Source: Lentzea xinjiangensis
Lineage (GTDB): Bacteria > Actinomycetota > Actinomycetes > Mycobacteriales > Pseudonocardiaceae
NCBI RefSeq assembly: GCF_900110955.1
Contig: NZ_FOFR01000024.1
Coordinates: forward strand, 62,001-126,000
Direction: 5' to 3'
Length of the DNA stretch: 64,000 nt
Part shown: positions 14,401-17,948 of the stretch, one piece after another
Layout: every line of letters starts with the position of its first letter
Numbering within the stretch: position 1 is the stretch's first letter
Made by a program: the position numbers and the translations under genes
Notes under the pieces: generated by a model
The model's database searches: none
Told to the model about the DNA's origin: nothing
The model's input: the letters and a program-made list of their open reading frames with translations, nothing else

Positions 14401-16042
14401 GGGCGCCCTGGCCGGTGAACAGCATCGCGAGCTCGGTGCGCCTGGCCTGGCCGGTGATCTCGGTGTCGCCGAGCAGGACGGCCCGGTGCTCGAACAGCGC
14501 GCGGGTGGTGACGAGGGAGTAGCCGATGTCGCGCGGGTCGCCGGGGAGGCCGCGGACGCGGTCGGCCTGGGCGCGCAGGGAGGTTTCGGACTTCGCCGAG
14601 ACGACGAGCGGGACGGTGGCCGTGAGCGGCGGCGCGTCGGCTGCCGCCGCGGCCACCGGTTCGGGCGCGGCCTCGATGATCACGTGCGCGTTCGTGCCGG
14701 ACACGCCGAACGAGGACACGGCGGCGCGGCGGGGACGATCGGACTCCGGCCACTCGCGGGCGGAGGTTACCAGGGAGACGTCGCCGGCGGACCAGTCCAC
14801 GTGCGTCGACGGCTGCGACACGTGCAGGGTGGCGGGCACGATCCCGTGCCGCATCGCCTGGACCATCTTGATGATGCCGGCAACACCGGCGGCGGCCTGG
14901 GTGTGGCCGATGTTCGACTTGACCGACCCCAGCAGCAGCGGCGTCGGGCGGTCGGCGCCGTAGGTGGCCAGGAGGCTGCGGGCCTCGATCGGGTCGCCGA
15001 GCGGGGTGCCGGTGCCGTGGGCCTCGACGACGTCCACATCGGACGGTGCCAGGCCGGCGCGGTCGAGGGCGGCGCGGATGACGCGTTGCTGGGCACGGCC
15101 GTTCGGGGCGGTGAAGCCGTTGGAGGCACCGTCGGAGTTGACGGCCGACCCGCGCACCACGGCCAGCACGGGATAGCCCAAGGCCAGGGCGTCGGACAGG
15201 CGGGCCAGCACCAGCACGCCGACGCCCTCGGACCAGCCGGTGCCGTCGGCGTCGTCGGAGAAGGCCTTGCAGCGGCCGTCCCGCGCCAGACCGCCCTGGC
15301 GGGAGAACTCGACCAGGGAACCGGGGGTGCACATGACGTTCACGCCGCCGACCAGCGCCAGCGAGCACTCGCCGCCGCGCAGCGCGTTGACGGCGAGGTG
15401 CAGCGAGACCAGGGACGAGGAGCAGGCCGTGTCGACGGTCATCGTCGGGCCCTCGAAGCCGAAGGCGTAGGAGATGCGCCCGGACTCGGCGGAGGCCGCG
15501 ATGCCGGTGCCGACGTCGCCCGTGGCGTCGTCGAGGCCGCGGATCAGCAGGTGCTCGTAGTCCTGGCCGTTGGTGCCCACGTAGACGCCGGTGCGGGAGC
15601 CGCGCAGCGAGGAGGGGTCGATGCCGGCGCGTTCCAGGGCTTCCCAGGAAACCTCGAGCAGCAGGCGCTGCTGCGGGTCCATCGTCACCGCTTCGCGCGG
15701 GGAGATGCCGAAGAAGGCCGGGTCGAAGTCGGCCAGGCCGTGCAGGAAGCCGCCTTGCACGGACACGCTGTTGCCGCGGGCGTCCACCCCGCTGCCGAGC
15801 AACGAGTCCACGTCCCAGCCGCGGTCGGCCGGGAAACCGGTGATGGCGTCCCTGCCGCTGGACACCAGCTCCCACAGGTCTTCCGGTGACGCGATCCCGG
15901 CGGGGAAGCGGCAGGCCATGCCGATGATCGCGACCGGTTCGGTCGCCGCGGATACCAGTTGCCGGTTGGCACGGCGTAGGCGATCGGCCTCTTTCATGGC
16001 CGCACGCAGCGCCTCGACAACCTTGTCACTGGAGTTGCTCAT
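1..16042 (-). CDS. Modular type I polyketide synthase, 3 modules plus KS-AT (C-terminus off the window)
   Basis: Multimodular PKS that extends a polyketide chain by malonyl units in the cytosol. The frame is open from ATG 16042 (GGAG at 16051-16054, 8-nt spacer) to the left edge, 5,347 codons without a stop, so the true C-terminus lies outside. The first ~30 residues form a charged helix with repeated Leu/Ala/Arg, like a class-1 docking domain, so it should receive its chain from another PKS subunit and is not a loading protein. Order: docking, KS-AT-DH*-KR*-ACP, KS-AT-KR-ACP, KS-AT-DH*-KR-ACP, KS-AT... (* degenerate). KS cysteines are at residues 207, 1696, 3174 and 4710; AT serines at 622, 2151, 3594 and 5134; ACP serines at 1475, 2956 and 4485. 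All ATs have GHS(I/V)G and HAFH, the malonyl-CoA signature. The KS, AT and KR motifs I checked at both ends and in every module share one reading frame, so no frameshift is evident. Confidence 0.96.
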   Translation of the reverse strand, partial: MSNSSDKVVEALRAAMKEADRLRRANRQLVSAATEPVAIIGMACRFPAGIASPEDLWELVSSGRDAITGFPADRGWDVDSLLGSGVDARGNSVSVQGGFLHGLADFDPAFFGISPREAVTMDPQQRLLLEVSWEALERAGIDPSSLRGSRTGVYVGTNGQDYEHLLIRGLDDATGDVGTGIAASAESGRISYAFGFEGPTMTVDTACSSSLVSLHLAVNALRGGECSLALVGGVNVMCTPGSLVEFSRQGGLARDGRCKAFSDDADGTGWSEGVGVLVLARLSDALALGYPVLAVVRGSAVNSDGASNGFTAPNGRAQQRVIRAALDRAGLAPSDVDVVEAHGTGTPLGDPIEARSLLATYGADRPTPLLLGSVKSNIGHTQAAAGVAGIIKMVQAMRHGIVPATLHVSQPSTHVDWSAGDVSLVTSAREWPESDRPRRAAVSSFGVSGTNAHVIIEAAPEPVAAAAADAPPLTATVPLVVSAKSETSLRAQADRVRGLPGDPRDIGYSLVTTRALFEHRAVLLGDTEITGQARRTELAMLFTGQGAQRLGMGKALHERHPVFAEAFDACTTPELRQVVWGDDEELLNQTGNAQPALFAFEVALYRLLEHHGVRPAHLAGHSIGEIAAAHVAGVLSLDDAKTLVQERARLMQRLPAGGAMIAVQAAEADIVPHLTAGVAIAAVNGPESVVIAGEEEATLAVAQRWKHKRLRVSHAFHSPLMEPMLDDFRAAISDLTFHPPQIPLQTTGDVTDPEYWVSHVRDTVRFHDNVQALGAKTFLEVGPDGVLSALVEGAIPAVRRDRDEVEAFETALARLHVGGTPVDWLPFYPGGKRVDLPTYAFDHAPYWPSVSVSTGDATGLGLSPAGHPLLGAAMTVAGSGELILTGTLSGAQWPRFPTAGFVELALKAADLTGHGAVESLTTVEPLDLPGSGSAQVQLHVGADGRFTLHSRLDQQEWVKHAEGTLGTGTRPTGIDVWPPKGAKVVDSSHDESLRAVWRRGDEIFAEVVLTGDATGFGIHPALLDAALHAASFLDVEGEPADWRGVTLHATGAEVLRVRLSGQDGGVHLRAADADGAAVLDAVVAFRHLESTHRTELSRLDWVPVELHGENDCAVLGEDVFGLGVRVVDSLAGDSLPGAVLVPLIGDDDPHFVAEQALMLIQESLLTSTRLVFVTRGAVSGDDVAAAAVWGLVRSAQVEHPGRFLLLDVESSLPDGVTSLFELGETQAVVRDGEVRVGRLARVPRHTAIERPWDGTVLVTGDAPEIVDHLLAIPGVRECVTVTDWDALPELLSSVEDLAAVVHTADLHDDGVIGALTPDRLDAVLQAKADTAWLLHTLCGDVPFVVLTSVAEVVGAVGKAAHAAANSYLDALAAHRRGLGLPGLALAMDTWDPALFDAAIRSDEAFVAPFVPERARPGRRTASNARSGGLALKLSGMPAAERLPFVVAVVREEAAKVIQADAVAEDREFRALGFDSLTAIELRNALALATGLSLPATLIFDYPTPQAVAEHLLAELTGEGLADDVVAHGHAGDDDPIVIVGMACRLPGDVNSPEDLWQLLITGGDGVTTFPGDRGWEAEAMGGTVEGGFLHGATQFDAGFFGISPREALAMDPQQRQLLEVAWEAVERAGIDATTLRGTKTGVYIGTNGQDYTNLVLRSRNEVEGHASTGLSSAVISGRLSYTFGLEGPALTVDTACSASLVALHLAVNSLRSGESTMALVGGVTVMSTPMSFAGFNAQGGLAGDARCRSFSEDANGTGWAEGVGVLVVERLSDALRAGHRVLAVVRGSAINQDGASNGLTAPNGPAQQRVIRQALANAGLSTSDVDAVEAHGTGTVLGDPIEAQALIATYGQNRTEPLLLGSIKSNIAHAQAAAGVAGVIKLVLSLQNGVLPKTLHVTQPTSHVDWSAGNVALLTENTPWPSVDRPNRAGISSFGLSGTNAHVIIEAAPSARELSDLSETMGVGARVPLGAGQSESIPAGGPEAAGQETAGQETAGQQVPVPLAVSAKSPAALQAQIDRINALVASGANPQDVAYSLLHHRVTFDHRAVLLDGVTLAEGVASPQTLAVLFSGQGAQRLGMGKELYETQPVFRAALDEVAEHLDVKPVMWGEDAGALDRTGNAQPALFAVEVALYRLAESAGITPKHLAGHSVGEIAAAHVAGVLSLADAAKLVRERAHLMQALPATGAMIAIEATEAEVLPHLTANVSIAAVNAENSVVVAGDEAEAQRIADRFEGRRSTRLKVSHAFHSPLMEPMLDDFRAAISDLTFHPPQIPLQTTGDVTDPEYWVSHVRDTVRFHDNVQALKAKGVTAFLEIGPDGVLSGLTGAVPAQRRDRDETVAWLTALARLHVTGVQVDWRVEGRTIDLPTYPFQHERYWPEIAQAPAAGQDPADAEFWAAVEQQDAAGLAETLDMDPETWAGVLPGLSAWRRKRSAQSTVDSWLHEESWTPLTGLKPARGSWFVAVPMTLSEEPWFRTLLTALGDDVTVLEVAWADREYMTGQLVEFTQKRYTGVISLLALDDLDELAPVVGTTALVQALGDVDINAPLWVITRGAVSTGRHDTLTQPWQTGVWGLGRVAALEYPQRWGGLVDLPEEIDERVAQRFASVLTSDEDQVAIRPAGVFGRRVVVGPQASGEEWTPSGTVLITGGTGALGAHLARDFARRGAGRIVLVSRRGLGSPGAADLRDEITALGAETVVVACDVADREAVAELLTPDVKAVVHAAGVLDDMMFDSLTPDAFTAVFESKVMSAFVLDELTRDLDLDAFVLFSSVAGSVGNMGQGNYAAANSVLDAIAQQRRQAGHVATSIAWGAWDGDGMAGDARVAEHIKQVGATSLDPVLAITALRHLVARGTATAVVADLRAPQLLMALLSLRPSPVMSELPGAREALDELAAARAESDSAAAEFRRSLRTLPADERVEPVLDLVRTRAAVVLGHAGKEAVASDKAFRDIGFDSLTAVDLRNHLSSITGLALPASLVFDYPTPLALAGFLLDELLGDTSVVVEEQVRSTVDGDDVAIVGMACHFPGGIDSPEDLWRVLVAGEDVITSFPADRGWDTSEPIRGGFLTGAADFDAAFFGISPREALAMDPQQRLLLETSWEAFERAGIDPVALRGSRTGVFVGTNGQDYQHVVMASNEDLEGHAGTGLAASVISGRVSYSLGLEGPAVTVDTACSSALVALHLAAQSLRGGECSLAVAGGVTVMATPTSFSGFSRQGGLAQDGLCKAFSDSADGTVWSEGVAVLVVERLSDARAAGHPVLALVRGSAFNSDGASNGLTAPNGPSQQRVIRAALASGGLSASDVDAVEAHGTGTVLGDPIEAQALLATYGQNRTEPLLLGSVKSNLGHTQAAAGAAGVIKMVLAMQHGRLPRTLHVTSPSSHVDWSSGAVSLLTSATEWPAVDRPRRAGVSSFGISGTNAHVILEAPDPSPREVPSGGPAADAVPLLVSAKSAGSLHSQVERVKAFVDSGANPVDVAHTLAKRSRFAHRAVLLDGVEIASGIARDHTLAVVFSGQGSQRLGMGRELYERFDAFADAFDAVLAHFDPGLRSVIWGDDEDLLNQTGNAQPALFAVEVALFRLLQEFRIKPAHLAGHSIGEIAAAHVAGVLSLADAAELVQARARLMQALPAGGAMVAVQATEAEVAPHLTGRVGIAAVNALNSVVIAGDEEEVLAVAARWKHKRLRVSHAFHSPLMEPMLDDFRAAISGLTFNQPQIPITASGDVTTVEYWVGHVRDTVRFHDNVQALKSKGVTRFVEVGPDSVLSALVDGVPTVRRDRTEVHSLITALSQVHVDGINVDLTQVLTPGVQINVPTYAFEHERFWPKASVGGRTGDLTAYGLAPGGHPLLGAAVTVAGTDELVLSGRLAKSTHPWLGETFPATGFLDFVIRAGDLVGCDRVERLTTAVPLYLPDRDAVAVQVRVGPPQDGKRAVSVHAQHGDTWVEHATGTLATEPFHAEFTGEGVEVALPEGVDDAATFGVHPLLLAQALEGTGELLGEGVPFEWRDVSLHAIGPERLRVRLTRHGDSVEVAAADSEGQPVLSVRALTVHVPEVPQDQRVREALFRVDWVPAQLGEATGIDARIVEVRGGVDAEAAHRATTEVLEVLQNADERTVFVTRGAQEPVTDLGAAAVWGLVRAAQAENPGRFLLIDLDETGSVTPGMLLSEEQQLVVRDGIAYAGRLARLGEHETRPVDWSGTVLITGGTGGLGAELARHLVASGARSLLLLSRRGLDAPGALELQAELIAHGAIVTIAACDAADADALAAVLNGHDVTTVVHTAGVLDDGVIAAMTPERLRNVLRPKADAAWNLHTLVPEAQFFLYSSVSGVLGTAGQGNYAAGNAFLDALAQYRRSLGLHAVSLAWGAWTSEVGMTGQMDAAAFERLEKSSMPPISLELGLALFDAAVTVDAAQVVPARVITGTTTGMVPPLLRDLVRGGRRTAANRSEVQISPERLVELVRTEAAAVLGHGSAASIDPALEFSQLGFDSLTSVELRNRLDAATGLTLPATLVFDYPTPQALADHLVAELFGGAAQVETFTAAVSDEPIAIVGIGCRFPGDVTNADELWDLVAAGRDAISGFPTDRGWDTDVVGEGDGQSVTGHGGFLRGIADFDPAFFGISPREAVAMDPNQRLVLETAWEALEHGGLDPLALRGSRTGVFLGAGGLEYGQLVINSEQAREGFSSTGTSPSVVSGRLSYVLGLEGPSITVDTACSSSLVALHMAVSALRNGECTLALAGGVQTLVSPGTFMEFSQQGGLARDGRCKAFSDTADGTAWAEGVGVLVVERLSDAVANGHEVLAVVRGSAVNSDGASNGLTAPNGPSQQRVIRAALAAAGLSVSDVDAVEAHGTGTTLGDPIEAQALLATYGQDRSEPLLLGSLKSNIGHTQAASGVASVIKMVMAMRHGVLPRTLHVTEPTSHVDWSAGAVSLLTSATPWPEVDRPWRAGVSSFGISGTNAHVILEAAGTPANAPATDPTADTAEEVGKVPFIVSAKSPAAVDAQVERLAEFVRRTGAGAQEVGFSLLDRSRFDHRAVLLDGAEIARGQVVKRKLAVLFSGQGSQRLGMGRELYERFPAFAEAFDEADRYLGVRDVVWGTDEEALNSTSRTQPALFAIEVALYRLAESFGVRADTVTGHSVGEIAAAHVAGVLSLEDAARLVTTRANLMQALPATGAMFAVRAGEAEVAPHLTDRVGIAAVNGEDAVVIAGDAAEAEAIARNWEHRRLRVSHAFHSPLMEPMLDDFRTAIKSIRFQQPKIPVVASGDVTTAEHWVRHVRDAVRFADHVAAIGDATFLEIGPDGVLSALVDGAIPALRKDKDEVTAWTTALARLFVQGVEVDWRPFFATRRKIK
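2470..7010 (-). other. PKS module 3: KS-AT(malonyl)-DH(degenerate)-KR(B-type)-ACP
   Basis: KS has DTACSSAL with Cys3174; AT has GHSIG (Ser3594) and HAFH. The DH-like domain keeps HPLLGAAV and THPWL, but the active-site loop is shortened to LGETFPATGF (about residues 3868-3878), without the catalytic His. The second motif reads HPLLLAQALE, with Ala where the catalytic Asp should be. KR is intact: TGGTGGLG, LDD (B-type), Tyr4335 in GNYAAGN. Expected output is a beta-hydroxyl, not an alkene. ACP has LGFDSL, Ser4485. Confidence 0.88.
7070..11450 (-). other. PKS module 2: KS-AT(malonyl)-KR(B-type)-ACP
   Basis: KS has DTACSASL with Cys1696; AT has GHSVG (Ser2151) and HAFH. There is no DH. The KR keeps the full NADPH motif GTVLITGGTGALG, the LDD motif typical of B-type KRs, and the catalytic Tyr2785 in GNYAAAN, so a beta-hydroxyl is expected. 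The KS-AT linker contains a small in-frame duplication of AGQET near 10060-10090. ACP has IGFDSL, Ser2956. Confidence 0.9.
11500..15945 (-). other. PKS module 1: KS-AT(malonyl)-DH(degenerate)-KR(inactive)-ACP
   Basis: KS has DTACSSSL with Cys207 and the later EAHGTGT and KSNIGHT motifs. AT has GHSIG (Ser622) and HAFH. A DH fold follows, but the stretch that should hold HxxxGxxxxP is collapsed to SGAQWPRFPTAG (about residues 888-898), so the catalytic His is gone, while the second motif HPALLDAALH (Asp1024) remains. The KR is shortened by roughly 50 residues in its nucleotide-binding part (VTGDAPEI in place of TGGTGxLG), and the catalytic Tyr is His1361 (AAHAAAN in place of NYAAAN). I infer no beta-carbon processing in this module. 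ACP has LGFDSL, Ser1475. Confidence 0.88.
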
Positions 16043-16050
16043 GCTTTGCG

Positions 16051-16054
16051 CTCC
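16051..16054 (-). promoter_or_regulatory. Ribosome binding site of the PKS gene
   Basis: GGAG on the minus strand lies 8 nt before ATG 16042 and supports this start. The protein begins with a docking helix directly before the first KS. The PKS promoter should lie within the 166-bp gap 16043-16208, but I see no convincing -10/-35 pair there. Confidence 0.7.
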
Positions 16055-16208
16055 GTCAGTCCGAATCCGGCGGTGCTCCCCGTTCGCACATTCGAACAGC
16101 CCGACCAGTAGTGGAATCCACAGCTTCTGGACCACGGGGGTAACGGGGTTGCTCCGTGCGGAGGCCTGGTGTCGCGTCGGGACACGCGAACTCTGGGGGA
16201 GCTGCTAG

Positions 16209-16742
16209 ATGTACGACGGCGTGTCGGGCGGGTCACTGGTGCGGGAGCTGATCCGCACGCGGTTCCCGCGCCGGGACGGCCTCCTGGCCGCCGTGCCCGA
16301 ACCGCTGGAACCGGGCGAGCCCACCGAGATCCACCCCCGCCACTGGACGGTGGTGCGCAGGTTCGGCGGCGACCCGCGGCTGCTCGCCCTGTGGCAGGAG
16401 GTGCTCGACGCCCGCGGCCGTGCGCGGTTCCGGCGCGAGCTGGACGAGTTCGGCGACGCCGCGTGGGTGCGGGCGCGGGGCTGGGCGCTGGAGTTCGCCG
16501 TGTCGGCGTTGCCGTACTACCGCGACACCAACCCGTTGCGGGCCGGCAACGCCCGCCACACCTACGGCTGGATCGGGAAGCGACCGCTCCGCCACCGCCA
16601 GTGGCGGCCGGCCCGCAGGTGGTCGACGACGGCGCGCTGGAGCACCGTGCGGCGGGGCAGCTCGTCGAGCGGGGTGGTCAGGGTGCGGAACACGAAGCGC
16701 AGCACCTCGACGTCGGCGTCGATCCCCTCCGGCTCGGCGTAG
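16209..16742 (+). pseudogene. Fragment with aminoglycoside/choline phosphotransferase-like C-terminus
   Basis: Codon use is strongly coding-like (GC-rich third positions) from 16209 to about 16565. Residues ~70-120 (RGWALEFAVSALPYYRDTNP and flanks) resemble the last part of phosphotransferase (APH-fold) enzymes, but the kinase N-lobe, the catalytic HGD motif and the metal-binding Asp are absent. The ~65 residues before the tail do not match the expected upstream part of that family. The frame then runs 180 nt antisense through the end of the acyltransferase gene as low-complexity sequence. I read it as the remnant of a phosphotransferase truncated by rearrangement; a short real protein of unknown function is the alternative. 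Confidence 0.5.
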
Positions 16743-17512
16743 GGCTCCAGCTCGAACCTCTGCTGGAAGCGGACGATGTTGGAGTCCGCGGGCAGGTACT
16801 CCAGCAGCTGCGGGTCGAGCAGCCACGAGCCGCAGGAGAACTCCGCGTACTCCTCGTCGGAGAAGTGCCGCGGGAAGAACGCGCGGGCTTCGTCGAGCGA
16901 CGCGTCGACCGCCTGCGGCGTCAAGGGTCCCGAGTCGGGGATGTGCAGGCCGATCGTGGAGCCACCGCGGTGGTGCTGCAGCCGGCCGAGCTCGTAGACG
17001 CCTCCGCGGGAGTGCAGGGTGAGCCAGCTCTGCATGACCGGCCACCCCTCGCCGCGCATCCGCCGGTCGATCGCGAGGTTGCGGCCCAGGTCCGCCAGCG
17101 TTGCCCACGACACGGCGTCGGCGATGCCGTGGTCGCGGTGGTAGGTCCTGGCGTCGCCGACCAAGGCCAGGTACGCGTAGACGTAGAGGTGCCGCCAGGC
17201 GAGGCCCCGGGCACGCGGCAGCTCCGGGCCCGGTGGCAGCCAGTCGTGGCCACCGAGATCGGCGCGCACCAGGGCGGTCGAGCGGTCGAGCAGCCAGCGC
17301 AGCTCCTCCGTCCACAGTGGAGAGCCCGGGTCCGGCCAGCCCGCCATGACCTCGGCGGCGTCGTCCGGCCGCACCCCGAGCCGGTCGAGGAGGGCGGGCG
17401 CGTCGGCCTTCGCGGGCAGCGGAGCCGCCGGCCGGTCACCGGCGAGGCGGTGCACGCGCTCCACCTGTTCGACGGGAACTCCGAGCCGGGCGGCGGTGTT
17501 CTCCAGGTCCAC
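16562..17512 (-). CDS. GNAT-like acyltransferase domain protein (NAT_N/GNAT_C type)
   Basis: 316 residues starting at GTG 17512. The sequence has the character of the two-part 'acyltransferase domain-containing protein' family of actinobacteria, with an N-terminal NAT_N-like helical half and a C-terminal GNAT-like half. The Trp/His/Arg-rich central segment (HLYVYAYLALVGDARTYHRD, then a TLHSRGGVYELGRLQ stretch) is typical. These proteins are often annotated as acyltransferases without a known substrate. It lies upstream of the PKS gene on the same strand, 520 bp from the PKS start, with the phosphotransferase-like remnant between and overlapping its end. It could act on the PKS product, but that is context only. 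No signal peptide or membrane segment. Confidence 0.75.
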   Translation of the reverse strand: MDLENTAARLGVPVEQVERVHRLAGDRPAAPLPAKADAPALLDRLGVRPDDAAEVMAGWPDPGSPLWTEELRWLLDRSTALVRADLGGHDWLPPGPELPRARGLAWRHLYVYAYLALVGDARTYHRDHGIADAVSWATLADLGRNLAIDRRMRGEGWPVMQSWLTLHSRGGVYELGRLQHHRGGSTIGLHIPDSGPLTPQAVDASLDEARAFFPRHFSDEEYAEFSCGSWLLDPQLLEYLPADSNIVRFQQRFELEPYAEPEGIDADVEVLRFVFRTLTTPLDELPRRTVLQRAVVDHLRAGRHWRWRSGRFPIQP

Positions 17513-17948
17513 GCCGCGATGCTACCGGCGCCGTCCACGCCGTTCGGCCGTGTAGTCCACTATGGACAGACGAGGCTTGTGGGCGTGAACGCTGCCGGGT
17601 GAGACGCCGTGTGCTCGGGGTGTCGAGATCGTTCCCGGCCCGCGGAGCCTCCTGGAGTGGATCGCCCGCGGGCGCGCCGGACCACCGGATGACCTCGCGG
17701 GCCGAGCGCCCGGCCGGGCGTGGCCGCTCGGCCCGAGGCCATAGCACACAGCGCCATCCGCGAACCGGCGTAATGCGCCCCGCCATCTGGGGTCATTCGT
17801 CAGGTTACGTAGATGAGAAAGTTTCACTACGCCTCTCGACGGCGCCTCCGATCTGTGCGTACGGTGACTGCGCACTAACTGTACCGGCCAGTAGTAACCC
17901 GAGCTGAATTCCTTTCTCCCCACCCTGCAGGGTGAGGAAGCGAGCGCA
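17513..17948. other. 436-bp divergent intergenic region
   Basis: No convincing gene is seen here; short frames present are Arg/Ser-rich shadows. It must hold the promoter of the plus-strand biosynthetic operon and perhaps that of the acyltransferase gene. The stretch 17800-17915 is visibly less GC-rich than its surroundings, as expected of a promoter zone. A perfect 14-bp palindrome at its right end is listed separately. I could not assign a -10/-35 pair with proper spacing. Confidence 0.6.
17921..17934 (+). promoter_or_regulatory. Perfect 14-bp palindrome overlapping the operon's ribosome binding site
   Basis: CACCCTGCAGGGTG is self-complementary and its right arm merges into the Shine-Dalgarno-like GGTGAGGAAG (17931-17940) in front of the first operon gene. 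It could be a repressor operator or a short stem that hides the ribosome binding site. Function inferred from position only. Confidence 0.45.

Noticed and set aside
3977..15889. Very long plus-strand reading frames opposite the PKS gene
   Set aside because: Arg/Gly/Ala/Val-rich translations without domains. They are antisense shadows of the minus-strand PKS, whose KS/AT/KR motifs are unmistakable.
15945..16042. PKS loading module
   Set aside because: The N-terminus is a docking-type helix followed directly by a normal KS with the active cysteine; there is no loading AT or KSQ.
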